Shown: positions 1 through 10,423 of the stretch, piece by piece
How positions within the stretch are numbered: the first letter of the stretch is position 1
Layout: each line of letters starts with the position of its first letter
Notes under the pieces: generated by a model
What the model saw: the letters and a program-made list of their open reading frames with translations, nothing else
What the model was told of the DNA's origin: nothing
The model's database searches: none
Origin: Cephalotus follicularis
Taxonomy: Eukaryota > Streptophyta > Magnoliopsida > Oxalidales > Cephalotaceae
DNA length: 64,000 bases
Direction of reading: 5' to 3'
NCBI GenBank assembly: GCA_001972305.1
Contig: BDDD01000266.1
Coordinates: 146,928-210,927 of the forward strand
Made by a program: the position numbers and the translations under genes

Positions 1-428
1 TCGCCCCACAGGCGGTATACAGCAAAATTAAGTCTCTGCTCATCTGTACAGTCTAGAGCAGTGAATATCTTTTCCAGGTCTCTGATCCATCGCTCAGCAG
101 CAGTAGCATTCAGCTCTCCATTAAAGGTTGGAGGATTATGTCGCATTAATCGCTCCAGGTCTCTGCCAAAAGCACCGACATGATTGACTTCTGGAACACA
201 CTGTCGGTCTTGAGTAGCTTCATACATCTGTCTCATCTGTTCCATGTTCGCTGCATTGGCTTGGATCTGCTGAAATGTTCCTTTCAAATCCCAGATTCCT
301 TTAACCTTACTTCCAAATTTTCTATGCCAACAATTTGAAGAAATATGTCCAAACTTTCCACAATAGTTACAGCTCATTATTTTGTTCTTTCTTTCTAACA
401 ATTTATTGAAATGATCTACTTTGTTCAT
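1..428 (-). pseudogene. Chimeric Gag fragment: copia-type zinc knuckle joined to Ty3/gypsy capsid, cut by the window edge
   Basis: An open frame starts at ATG 428 and runs leftwards to base 1 with no stop (about 142 residues), so it continues outside the window. Residues 20-33 form a CX2CX4HX4C zinc knuckle (C20, C23, H28, C33), followed by a basic stretch and KGIW at 43-46. That arrangement resembles the knuckle plus IWVPKG segment of Sirevirus-type copia Gag. From about residue 52 the frame becomes gypsy Gag: a Gln/Met-rich helix, NPPTF at 98-102, then the AERWIRDLEKIF capsid signature. In gypsy Gag the knuckle normally lies at the C-terminus, so this order is unusual. An in-frame stop lies just upstream of the start. 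The capsid identity is firm; the Sirevirus origin of the first 50 residues is from family knowledge and less certain. Confidence 0.7.
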
Positions 429-607
429 CTCATGAACGCCTAAACTGCTCTATCAAATACACATCGTTGCATTCCGGTGCTGATTGTTTGGCTGGAGATG
501 AAAGAGTGTCAGTGAGAGGTGTTGTGGGAATATGAGAGGAGAGAGTTAGTTCATATAGGAGAATGAGTGGTCAAGGAGGGTTTAAAACGTGTGGTTCACA
601 ATGAACG
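429..607 (-). other. Leader or LTR-like flank of the gag fragment, origin unresolved
   Basis: This is non-coding sequence between the gag start and solo LTR S1. Read on the minus strand it contains a pyrimidine-rich TCTCTCC stretch of the kind seen near transcription starts in plant LTRs. I find no initiator-Met primer-binding site and no LTR end (CGGGGTGTGACA type) here, so I cannot say whether it is a true 5' leader or a truncated LTR. Its last five bases (603-607, GAACG) are the left TSD of S1. Confidence 0.4.
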
Positions 608-1923
608 TGTCACACCCCGTTCTCCATTCACGTACAATGGACCAGCATATGTGGTGATATCAGAAATAAGCATGAAATAATATTCCAGCAATATCATTAA
701 ATACATAAACAATTTGCGGAAGCAGTTATTAAGCTGGAATATAAGCCGTCCGCACGCATCCCATACTACGTGCGGGGTAAAACAACAGTTATCCTTACAT
801 TACATCATGACGGGGTATGAACCGTTCAAATACAATACCAAAATAGTACATCAACAACATTAAAATAACAACCTTAAAGGTAAACAGAAGCTTTTCCAAA
901 ACTTCAACAACAAGCTCCGAAAGTCCTTGCTCTATCTGTAAGGGTAGGGGGTTAGCCGTTGTCCTCACTTGGCTAAGTAGAAAGGTAATGTATGATAAAG
1001 AATATATGAATGCAATATGTATGACAATTTATATCAAAATAACATTTTGAATGAGCCAATATATAAGCAACCATGCCAAGTGGTCATACACAATCCATAT
1101 GCAAGAATACCGCACAAGGGTACAATCAATTCACACTCACTGGGTGTCACATGTCGCTAACTCCTAGCACAGACTGTGCACCACCTAACTATCACCCTGC
1201 ACTCCGAAGATTATAGAAAAGGTAACACTTACTATCGGCGTTGGCGGGTAGTTTAACACTGCAAACACACTGGGGTGATGAGCTGGCCAACTCCTGGCAC
1301 TCAGAATCAAATTCCGTAATCAGTGACAACCTCCGCCACTAACCACGGCACTTCATACACAATCAATACAATCATTTCAATAATAATGCTACATATATTA
1401 ATAATATGCAATAGAAAGTAGTTTTCTTTTGAAACTATAACACTTCACTTATCGTACCTCTCTTTGGAGGAAAACGACATCACTTCGATGATGGTTTCCA
1501 CTTTGGGAAACAAAATCAGTAGGTACCTCTCATATAGGAGGGAAAATCAATAACTCTTTTGGAAATACTCATTCACTTAAAAATGATTGTTTATATCATA
1601 AATTGGGTACATAGCCCTCACTCTTTGAAATTCAAGTGGTGTTGGTGATAAAGGACACCAAAACAGTTTATAATAATGTGATCGTAGCACATTTGATAAC
1701 ACTTTCATAAATCAATAATTCTTGCAATAAGAGTTCTCACTTGAAAATGGTGTTTAAACCATGCATTGTATGTATACTACATATTTCGTTCAATCATTGC
1801 AATACCAGTAGTTGTGATGTTAGATAACATCAAACAGTATATACTAGATGGTGGTAGCATATACAATTCAATAACAATAACAAACAGGAACAATTCAATC
1901 AATGCATGAATTTTCTGCCCAGA

Positions 1924-1985
1924 ACAGTCGACTGCTGGGTTGAGTAGTCGACTGCTTTGGGTGGCAGTGGACTGCCTCTGCCCAG
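1924..1985. repeat. CAGTCGACTG palindrome cluster 1 of S1
   Basis: Three copies of a 10-bp palindrome lie within about 60 bp: CAGTCGACTG, TAGTCGACTG and CAGTGGACTG. The third is extended to GGCAG...CTGCC, so its flanking bases are also complementary. The same motif forms the large arrays of the G1 LTR. Confidence 0.8.
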
Positions 1986-3154
1986 AAATTGCAGAAATAG
2001 CAAGTCATGTAATAGCAATTCAATTCCAAATCAATTCAATACTTGTAATTATGCAGAAGATAAACATGCATAATATGCATACTCAAATCTTCCATAACAT
2101 ATCACTACCCCTACCTCAAATCGCTATCCCAAGATCAATTGAATATGATCTTTCTCTTTGAGTTCCAAGTCACTTTTGTCAACCACTCTTTCAATTCAGC
2201 AATATCAATCTATGTAAACATGTTTTATGGATACATGTATCAATATCAGTAGGTTTCAGTAACATTAACAGTAGCTTAATCACTAGCTCATTGAGTTTAG
2301 TCATCACTCACACCATTCTATCACATTTCTCTTGAATTCTATGTCAACAATTATTTAATCTCGAATTCATTGATTTTATCTTGCTTGACAGTAGATATAC
2401 TCATGAAATCAGTATGTATATATATTCTAGTCAATTATAGTCATCATCTAGTTGCATAAAAAATTATTAGAATTCTTAAGTCTCTAATTCCAATTAAAAC
2501 ACTTTCCATATTCCAAATAATTTACTCCATCCATCTATTGATTGTATGTTTCAACAGTAGATATATATATAATTAGGATCCATTAAACATATATCCTAAC
2601 TCTTAGTAACAATCAAAATCCATTTTAGAGGTTATGATCACTAATTACATTTGATCCACTTACTACCTTCATTTCAATTCCAAAGTTGTTAATTCTAATC
2701 CATTAACAGTAGATAATTAACATTCCTAGTCACAATTTATCAACATAATAACAAGAATTCGGATCAAAGAACTTACCAAGATTCTAAAGCCTCAAAGTTC
2801 CTCTTTTTGAGCTTTCTAACACCTCCAATGCAAGCCCTCAATAATCCTTAGCAATCCCTCACTTCTCTCTGTGTTTCTAACACTCCATTAACCATTTCAT
2901 TAGCAGATATAACTCTCAATTCGTCAGATTTGTCACCTACTCCCATGCACTCACATTTTCTTTCTTTCTTTACTCCAACACATGCCTCACTCACTCCACT
3001 TTTTCCCATAAATTATCATTTACAGGTATTAGGTATGCAGAGAACATGCAAAACATTCCACTTTTGCATGTTCTGGTAGGTGGGAAGACATAAGTGCCAT
3101 TATCCCATCTGTCCATCTTGTCTAAGCACATGCCAGAAAATCTGTCCTGTCAAA

Positions 3155-3242
3155 ACCAGTCAACTGGAATCAGTGGGCAGTCAACTGCCTTCTTCGCGTG
3201 GCAAACAGTCGGCTGTTCCCCTGTGACAGTTGGCTGTTTGGG
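3155..3242. repeat. CAGTCRRCTG palindrome cluster 2 of S1
   Basis: Four degenerate copies lie in under 90 bp: CCAGTCAACTGG, GGCAGTCAACTGCC, AACAGTCGGCTGTT and ACAGTTGGCTGT. Core differences from CAGTCGACTG are mainly C/T or A/G transitions, while the outer bases pair differently in each copy (C/G, GG/CC, AA/TT). Confidence 0.78.
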
Positions 3243-3414
3243 CTAAATTAGGGTTTTCCACTATTGATACTTCACCAATTGTACACCAATTCACCCCAAA
3301 CCTTTACCAATCATAGAAATCAATACAATTAGACAAATAACTCAATTAAAATGCATATTTTATTTCATAATTGGATCAATATACATTAATTGAATTTTTG
3401 GTTATTACAGAACG

Positions 3415-3458
3415 TGACCCCATACTCTCGAAACTCAACTTAAACGTACCCAAAAAAT
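3415..3458. other. Short remnant between S1 and C1
   Basis: Forty-four bases of the sequence into which C1 inserted. The last five (3454-3458, AAAAT) are the left TSD of C1. By position they should continue the sequence that resumes at about 36662, which I read as the LTR of G3. They are too short to identify on their own. Confidence 0.55.
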
Positions 3459-4341
3459 TGTTAGAGAGTGTGTCACTTGTCAAACCACTAGGTGGCTGGA
3501 TGTACTTATACTCTTCTCAAATATACAGTCTTTTTCTATTCATGTTATATTTTGCAAATTGTATTTTAATATTGGCATTACCGTATATGTTTTATCACAT
3601 AATTGAAGCATGACACTGCTTACATATATGGTGCCCTGTCACATCAAGGGTTGGTTGTCGAGCCAAGGGCTATGAGAGCGACTTCCTTATTCCCTGTGAC
3701 TAAACTGTTCCAAGTCATAGGTTCGCTTACTTTGCACATTTGAGAACCGGACAGACTTGCTGTATTGCGCTAGCTCTTGCAAATGGGATGGTGGAGTATC
3801 TCATTGCCACATGTGTTGAACCCTAAAGCTAATGCGGGGTGCGTGCTAGGAGCATCTACATTGAACTTGACCCACCATAGGAATTCTATTTGGATGGTCA
3901 CATATCCCGTGTCAGTAGAGTTTCCCATATAGACTCTACAAGTCTAGCAAGTTCTTGATGGACTTGTCTGATCCTTAGACCTGAGCGGCTACTATGCATT
4001 ACATAGAGACTGTCTGACTTTCATTTCTGGCCCACCCAGTTCTTCCGCAGGACTGGAAAACAGGCAGCTTTTGGGTATTGCAGGATTTGTGTGAATGTAA
4101 GTGAGTGCGCAACAAGGAATCGTCACACCTGATGTGAGGGTGATTGGCTCTATAGTATCTGTATTCATTGGGGACTTTGAAATTCCTGACAAGGTTATGG
4201 GGAGCTGGAACCTAGGGTTTCCAGAAAGGCTTGTCGATAGTCACGATGGTAAAATACAGATTTATAGACACCAACATATCTAAGGTTGACACGTATCCTT
4301 ACCCTAGGTCGTAATTGGAGCCGAGGATGATGAGGGATTAT
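3459..4341 (+). repeat. C1 5' LTR, part 1
   Basis: The left part of the C1 5' LTR is cut at 4341 by G1. It aligns by eye with 16908-17099 and then with 34783-35490 of the 3' LTR. Shared landmarks include TATATGTTTTATCACATAAT and the stretch from GGTTGGTTGTCGAGCC onwards. It ends with ATTAT (4337-4341), the left TSD of G1. Related LTRs occur in S4 and C3, for example the TTTATCACATAATTGAAG block. Confidence 0.88.
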
Positions 4342-4504
4342 TGTAACGCCCGGAAATTCAATTTCATGTATTATTGTAATCCTCGATGTAACCTTTACCT
4401 TGAATTAATAAAAGGAAAATTTCCTGGTTGATATCTTGAATTTAAGTTAACTTAGAGCATTTGGAAGTGTGATTCTAAGTATAATTATGGGGATTTTTGG
4501 CCTG

Positions 4505-4662
4505 GACAGCCGACTGGTGAGTTACACCAGCCGACTGTTGGACTAAAGGGGGAGGCAGTCGACTGGCGTGAGGAACCAGTCGACTGGCCAACTATCGTGA
4601 CACTTGGCAACAGACTGCCATGCGAAGCAGGCGACTGCCAGGGAAAGGCGGCCGACTGGATC
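4505..4662. repeat. CAGTCGACTG palindrome array A of the G1 5' LTR
   Basis: Six or more copies of the CAGTCGACTG type lie in about 160 bp: AGCCGACTGG, AGCCGACTGT, GCAGTCGACTGG, CCAGTCGACTGG, GCAGGCGACTGC and GGCCGACTGG. They are separated by 10-30 bp of unrelated sequence. The array starts about 165 bp into the LTR. Array A of S7 lies at the same place but is made of a different palindrome. Confidence 0.85.
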
Positions 4663-5486
4663 GTGCCCTGTTTTATCTGCATGTGACAAGATCACATGCA
4701 GCCATTGATATGACCACTTGCAGGCACCATCTGATGATAGATGAGACGTGTTGAGCATGCACCACCACGTCAGGACCTGCAAGAACAGAGAAAAAGATAA
4801 AGAATGACAAGTGTGTGTGCATGCATGTGATTGTGAGAGGAATGGACTTTTATGCCATGCAAAGGGGTTGAAGGAGAGGAGACTGCAAATATGCTTCCTG
4901 CCCTTCGTCTCTGTCACCCTACAATCTGATAAGAAAGAACCAGAGAGATTGAGAGCCAAGACAGTGAGAATTTGAGTGAGAAATAGTGAGGAAGTGAGAG
5001 GATCCTCCATCATTAAGCTTGGAGCTCGGATTGAAGCTGCTGGATTGTTCTTGGAACTACTGGGAGGCTCAAATCCACTGGAAAGGAGACACAAAGAGGT
5101 GGACTTCCGATTTCTAACTTGAAATCAAAGGTGGGGGTAGTGGTAGAGAATTTATGCATGCATTTTGAGTTTAAGGACAGTGATATTATAAATGAATGGT
5201 ACAGTTGTTTTGGCTGCGGATTACAGTATTGTTGTTGTGGTTATTGTTGATAGATAACCTAGCATGCTTACTAGATTTTGAATGGAGAATTGGAATGGTT
5301 TTCACGCAATGCTATATTTGGATGTCATATGAATTATGATAAAAACAGTGAATAATGCATGAATTGAGTTGTGTTTTAGACCAATGTATGATTATTGGTG
5401 TTATTCTGATATTTGAAATACGTGTGGATAAGTTCCAATTGAGTGTAGGATGGATTAACAGTGAGTTATTGTCACTGTCCAGCCCA

Positions 5487-5710
5487 GAGCAGCCGACTGC
5501 TCAATTAAAGCAGTCGACTACTCAAACATCCAGTCGACTGGCATGTAATACCAGTCGACTGTGCATGCAATGTTACCCAGAACAGTCGACTGTCGAAGGA
5601 AGGCAGTCGACTGCCTAATACTTGTGATGAACAAGTCGACTGCTTGGGAAGAGCAGTCGACTGACTCAAGAATCCAGACGACTGTTATGGAAAAACAGTC
5701 GACTGTTACA
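5487..5710. repeat. CAGTCGACTG palindrome array B of the G1 5' LTR
   Basis: About ten copies occur in 225 bp, spaced roughly 20-30 bp apart. Flanking bases often extend the palindrome in different ways: CCAGTCGACTGG near 5530, GGCAGTCGACTGCC near 5602 and AACAGTCGACTGTT near 5694. Two short open frames crossing the array only translate the repeat (QSTx runs) and are not genes. The 3' LTR of G1 lacks this array completely because of its deletion. Confidence 0.87.
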
Positions 5711-6892
5711 GTAGAAATGGGACTTTTAGAGAAGGGGATAGGCCTAGGTTAATTACCAACAACCCTAGGTGCATTCTGAGCATATGTTTGCATTATTACT
5801 GTGAATTGCATTATGGTTGATTTCTAAATGTGTTAACCATTTTGAAAAGCTTGCAAGATTATTTTAATCATTATTGTACAAAAATATATATTTGTCAAAC
5901 ATATGATTTTATATATTTTCGAAATGGCTGGGGAAGTATCCCCAAAGACGGAGAAATGTTTTAAAGGATTGACTATGCAATCCAAATGTATTGTTTTAAG
6001 TTTTATAACTTATTTCAACTTGTGAACGAAGTAATATATTTTAAACAAATATATTTGATCAAGTAATTACACTTTATTGCTTGAATTGTGCTGTGCAATA
6101 CTTATGCCTATTGTTTACTTATCCGTTGTGCTGGTGACTTGCTGTTGGTTTGGCCATCGTGCTAAACGACATACGGAGGACTTGCTCCAAACCGTTCACA
6201 AATGGGATGGGGTAAGAGTACTTGACGTTGGGGCCAGGAGGTGGCGACGGTCAGGACGACTAGTTTGTCTGGTTCCTTTTTGGACATACTTATTGCTTGT
6301 GTTGATACAACTTACGGAGTTATTCTTGTACGGTGAACATGCATATATTTTTATATGTATATACGGAGATATATTTATTGTGAAAATTTCATATCATGCT
6401 GCATCACTATGCATTCATTCATGATACGCATTACCTTGACCTTAAACTGTATTCATAAACTTTTCTACTTAGCCGAGCGAGGACAAAGGCTAACCCCTAC
6501 TGTAACAGATTGATGAAGTGGCTTGTGAGATGGAACATGCTTGGAGACTTAAAGAGAAGATTTTGTAGTTTCTCTTATTTGATGTACTGGATTATGGGAC
6601 AATGATTATGTAATTTGCATTTTTGTAACTTGGGTTATTTTGTTATCTCGTACTGTATTATTTCACTCTCCGTTTTTGGCGATCGACATGGTGTTTGGGT
6701 TTTTATAAACTTGTTGGGCATCACGTAGTATGGGATGCGTGATGCATGTTTAAATTAGGCACATTTATGTTATTGCTTCCGCTATCGAAGGTTTTTATTT
6801 ATCCGTAAATTGGCATGAGCTGGATTATTGTATGTTGATTGCCTTACCACTTTATATGTTGTCTTAATTTGGAAAACGGGGGCGTGACAACG

Positions 6893-6904
6893 TGCTATCA
6901 GAGC
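6893..6904 (+). other. G1 primer-binding site (initiator Met tRNA type)
   Basis: TGCTATCAGAGC lies three bases after the 5' LTR end. It differs at one base from the common plant TGGTATCAGAGC, which pairs with the 3' end of initiator tRNA-Met to prime minus-strand DNA synthesis. Confidence 0.8.
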
Positions 6905-7005
6905 ATATATCCATGATATGCTTAGCTTGGATAAGTTCCTTGGCAATTAACGAATTATTTCCTTGAGATGACTACTAATGACATCTTTTCCACATAGGAA
7001 ACAAT

Positions 7006-7635
7006 ATGGACAGAAGGGGAAGAGCTAAGGCTGTTGAGGGGAGTGCTCCTCAGGGAACAAATGATGGGAGAGATCCACTGGATCGAATGACCGACTACTT
7101 CCAACAATAGATGACTGTGGATGCGGCCAACCTAGAAGACATGCGGCGATGGTACATAGATCGTGTAAATGACCATTTCCATCAACATACGGATGCTAAT
7201 ACAGTGCGCCTGGAAGACATGCGACAGCTGTGCATTGAGACCCAGCATGTTAAGCGGACTAGACCAGCTCCGTCAGAATGGCATGATGGTGACTCTTCAA
7301 CCAAGTCATCAAGGAATAGTTCTCAGCAAACGGCCCCTAAGGGAACTCCGAGTCAAGAAGGTGATATAAGGCCTGGAGCTTGCTATCACTGTGGTCGTAA
7401 GGGCCACAAACAGAAGAATTGCTGGAGGATGAATGGACCGTGTTTCAGGTGCGGGGCACCTGGTCATTCTGTGAAGGACTGTCCGGAGAGTCCTGCTACG
7501 GCGCCTACGGGGCCTATAAGCAATAGCGATGCCACAACTGGACCTTCGCAGCGGGGAGGAAAGGGCAAGGGCATCATGAGAGGTATGATTTTCACTGTTG
7601 CTTGCATCGTACTCGACCATAATGTTGTTAACTAG
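7006..7635 (+). pseudogene. G1 gag, capsid-deleted, with an internal stop
   Basis: ATG 7006 opens a basic N-terminus (MDRRGRAKAV). A TAG at 7108-7110 interrupts the frame after 34 codons, then the frame stays open to 7635. After a repeated helix containing LEDMRRW and LEDMRQL, the sequence jumps to a Ser/Thr-rich linker and two zinc knuckles: CYHCGRKGHKQKNC and CFRCGAPGHSVKDC, both CX2CX4HX4C. The usual capsid domain of roughly 150 residues between these parts is missing, which points to an in-frame internal deletion. Intact Gag would package element RNA in cytoplasmic particles. The knuckle order (two at the C-terminus) matches G2 Gag. Confidence 0.85.
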
Positions 7636-7864
7636 TTGACCTTATTATAACCGTGATTAAATGAATGTTAAGTTGGACTCTCGGGACTAACTAACGAGTA
7701 ATAGAATGATGGTTCATAGTACCATATTAATGAATGGTTATATACATGTATAGGCTGGTACGAGACCACAAGTATGCTTAGTAACCTTCTAGAACCCGGA
7801 TAACATAACCAAAGATTATGAATCGTATCGCTTGGATAGTGATTCACGGTAGTGAGTCGAGGGC
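7636..7864 (+). other. G1 degenerate spacer where protease should be
   Basis: Between the gag stop and the first recognisable RT residues there are about 230 bp with no long open frame and no D-S/T-G protease motif. In intact relatives this span encodes protease and the N-terminal part of RT, so most of it is deleted or scrambled. I see nothing else in it. Confidence 0.6.
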
Positions 7865-9301
7865 GTTCTCCAAGCTCGATTTGAAATCGGCTATCACCAG
7901 TTGAGGGTGAAGGAAGGAGATATTGAGGAGACTGCATTCTGGACAAGATACGGTCACTATGAGTTCCTTGTGATGCCTTTTGGTGTTACCAATGCACCGG
8001 CTGCGTTCATGTCATTGATGAACGACGTGTTTCGACCGTACTTGGACCAGTTTGTCGTTGTATTTATTGACGAAGTGCTTGTATACTCGAGGAGCAAGGA
8101 GGAGCATGCTTTCCATCTGAGGTTGGCTTTGCAGATACTCCGAGAGCACCAGCTGTATGCCAAATTCAGTAAGTGCGAATTTTGGCTTGACCGTGTGATC
8201 TTTCTTGGTCACATTGTATCTGGGGAAGGTTTGGCGGTGGATCCGTCAAAGACAGAGGTGGTACGAGATTGGCCACAGCCGAGGAATGTGACGGAGGTAT
8301 GCAGTTTTCTGGGCTTGGCAGGCCATTACCGGAGGTTTATACAGAACTTTTCAAGGGTAGCTGAGCCCTTCACTAGATTGAGCCAGAAGAAGACCATGCT
8401 TGTCTGGGATGATGATTACGAAGCTAGTTTCCGTGATCTCAAGGATCGGTTGGTTTCCGCTCCTATCTTGGCATTACCTGAGGGTAATGAAGACTTTGCA
8501 GTTTATAGCGATGCATCGGGTAAGGGCTTGGGCTGCGTGCTAATGCAGCGAGGAAAGGTGATTGCTTATGCTTCTAGGAAGCTGAAGCCGTATGAAGGAA
8601 ACTACCTGACTCATGATCTTGAACTTGCAGCTATTATCTTCGCCCTACAGAAGTGGAGGCACTATCTTTACAAGGCGCAGTTTGAGATCTTTACCGATCA
8701 CAAAAGTTTAAGGTACCTGTTCTGTCAGGACACGCTGAACATGAGACAGCGCAGGTGGGTAGAGTTCTTTAATGATTATGACTACAGTATCCAGTACCAC
8801 CCGAGGAAAGCGAACGTAGTCGCTGATGCCTTGACCCGCAAGGCTATGGTTGCTAGTACAATGGTGTCGCAATGGAAGATGTTGGAAGACTCCCAAGAAT
8901 GGTCTCCGTTCAATCAGTCACCGGGGATCTTTCTAGCCGACATGCGAGTACAGCCAGTGTTACTTGATCACATCAGGGATGCACAACCATATGATCCGGA
9001 GTTACAGCGGATTCGGGAGAACCTGGACTCAGAATCCGAATTTAGCGTGCATGCTGATGGTATTTTGAGATATCGGGGATGTGTATGTCTTCCGAATGAG
9101 CCTAGACTGAAGGATGAGCTACTTCGCGGGGCTCATAAATCTCTGTACAGTATCCATCCTGGTAGCACCAAGATGTACCAAGACATGAAGAAAACTTATT
9201 GGTGGCCCGGTATGAAGCGCGAGATTGTTGAATATGTCACGAAGTGTTTGACTTGCCAGAGGGTCAAGGACGAGCACCAAAGACCTACGGGGCTGTTATA
9301 G
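7865..9301 (+). pseudogene. G1 pol part 1: RT, RNase H and integrase zinc finger
   Basis: The first residues (FSKLDLKS) are in one frame; a one-base loss near 7893 shifts it, and the frame is open from 7901 to the TAG at 9299-9301. In order: RT palm and fingers with [16 protein letters not shown], the catalytic box FIDE where FIDD is usual, and the LGHIVS thumb region; RNase H with [24 protein letters not shown] and ADALTRK; then the integrase HHCC finger (HPGSTKMYQ ... CLTCQ). The second Asp of the RT box is replaced by Glu, which would weaken or abolish polymerase activity. The TAG occurs where relatives have Gln, consistent with CAG to TAG. Confidence 0.92.
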
Positions 9302-10380
9302 TCATTACTAGTGGCAGAGTGGAAATGGGAACGCATCACGATGGACTTTGTTTCTGGATTTCCACTGACTAGGCATCTTCATAATGCCGTGTGGGTTATT
9401 GTTGATAGACTCACCAAATCAACACACTTCTTGCCCACGCATGTCACTGATTCTGTGAGGAAGTTGGCTCGATTGTATGTGAAGGAGATTCTAAGGCTGC
9501 ACGGTGTTCCGGTGAGCATTGTTTACGATAGGGATTCGATCTTCACTTCCAACTTCTGAAAGAGATTCCATACAGGCTTCGAAACCAGATTGAATCTCAG
9601 TACTGCTTTCCACCCTCAGACAGACGGACAGTCAGAGCGTACCATCCAAACCTTGGAGGATATGCTTCGGGCTTGTGTGATCGATTTTGGTGGAACCTGG
9701 GAAGACCATATCCCTCTGATAGAGTTTTCATACAATAACAGCTATCACTCGAGTATTGGTATGGCTCCATACGAGGCACTGTATGGGAGAAAGTGTAGGT
9801 CACCAGTCTGTTGGGATGACATTGGGGAACGACCATTGTTTGGGTCGGATTTGGTGGAGGAGACTTCGGAGAAAGTCAAGTTCATCAAAGAGAAGTGGCT
9901 TGCAGCGCAGAGTCGGCAGAAGAGCTATGTCGACAGCGTGAAGAGAAGGCCTTTAACCTTCAATGTTGGGGATCACGTGTTTTTGAAGATATCTCCGTGG
10001 AAGGGGGTGCAAAGATTCGGGAAAAAGGGCAAGCTAGCGCCACGCTACATTGGTCCTTTTGAGATTCTAGAGAGGGTTGGGGAGGTAGCTTATCAGCTAG
10101 CCTTGCCTCCTACATTGTCGAGCGTACATGATGTCTTCCATGTATCGATGCTACGAAGTTACATCTGAGATCCATCACATGTCTTGGATTATGACACGGT
10201 TACGGTGAGGGATGATCTTTCCTGCGAGGAGTCACCCGTGAGAATTTTGGATTGGAAGACACAAGTTTTGAGGAACCGAACCCTTCCGATGGTAAAGGTT
10301 CAATGGCAGTTTCATCGACTGATGAAGCAACTTGGGAACGTGAGGATGATATCCGAGAGCGTTACCCGCATTTGTTTTAG
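9302..10380 (+). pseudogene. G1 pol part 2: integrase core and chromodomain
   Basis: The frame continues after the TAG. The integrase core shows [10 protein letters not shown] (first Asp), [10 protein letters not shown] (second Asp) and QTDGQSERT (Glu), then LIEFSYNNSYH, ALYGRKCRSP, the GKKGKLAPRYIGPFEI domain and the HDVFHVSMLR motif. TGA codons at 9557-9559 (Trp in relatives) and 10166-10168 (Arg in relatives) break it. The C-terminus (PVRILDWKTQVLRNRTLPMV) is a Del/Tekay-type chromodomain, which in the family directs integration to marked chromatin. A one-base shift near 10315 moves the last part (ATWEREDDIRERYPHLF, stop 10378-10380) into another frame. Confidence 0.92.
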
Positions 10381-10408
10381 TATATGCAAATTCGAGGACG
10401 AATTTCTT

Positions 10409-10423
10409 GGAAGGAGGGAGGAT
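10409..10423 (+). other. G1 polypurine tract
   Basis: GGAAGGAGGGAGGAT lies directly before the 3' LTR, which starts at 10424. This is the expected primer site for plus-strand DNA synthesis. Confidence 0.85.

Larger units (their letters stand above)
608..3409 (-). mobile_element. S1: solo gypsy LTR (2802 bp), TSD GAACG
   Basis: The plus strand reads TGTCACACCCCG at the left end and TTGGTTATTACA at the right, so on the minus strand it is a TG...CA LTR ending GGGGTGTGACA. It is flanked by GAACG at 603-607 and 3410-3414, the 5-bp TSD expected after integrase cutting. There is no internal region, so this is a solo LTR from LTR-LTR recombination. TTAGCC at 952-957 and GGCTAA at 971-976 form the hairpin shared by several gypsy LTRs here, about 345-370 bp from the LTR 3' end. 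Orientation is inferred from the 3' end, which matches the G1 LTR. Confidence 0.88.
4342..6889 (+). repeat. G1 5' LTR (2548 bp)
   Basis: It begins TGTAACGCCCGG and ends GGGGGCGTGACA. It carries two arrays of CAGTCGACTG palindromes and the hairpin TTAGCC (6469-6474) / GGCTAA (6488-6493) about 400 bp from its end. Overall design and many blocks match solo LTR S7 (53918-56611): the CTTAGCCGAGCGAGGAC block, a CTCCGTTTT...GGCRATC segment, a GGGATGCGTGATG segment, and the region after the second array beginning GAGCATATG. Confidence 0.92.

Noticed and set aside
4543-5094. 183-codon minus-strand open frame in the G1 5' LTR
   Set aside because: Antisense to the LTR, spans the palindrome array, and has no similarity to known retroelement proteins.
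5487-5710. CRISPR-like array of regularly spaced short palindromic repeats
   Set aside because: Repeats are only 10-14 bp, spacing is irregular, and they lie inside a plant retrotransposon LTR with no cas genes.
5355-5752. Two overlapping open frames of 87 and 63 codons with repeated QST and VDC motifs
   Set aside because: They only translate the CAGTCGACTG array of the G1 LTR in two frames. No codon bias or domain, and the array is a DNA-level repeat.
9597-9941. Extra open frames overlapping the G1 integrase on both strands
   Set aside because: Shadows of the integrase coding sequence, whose motifs are all in the main frame.
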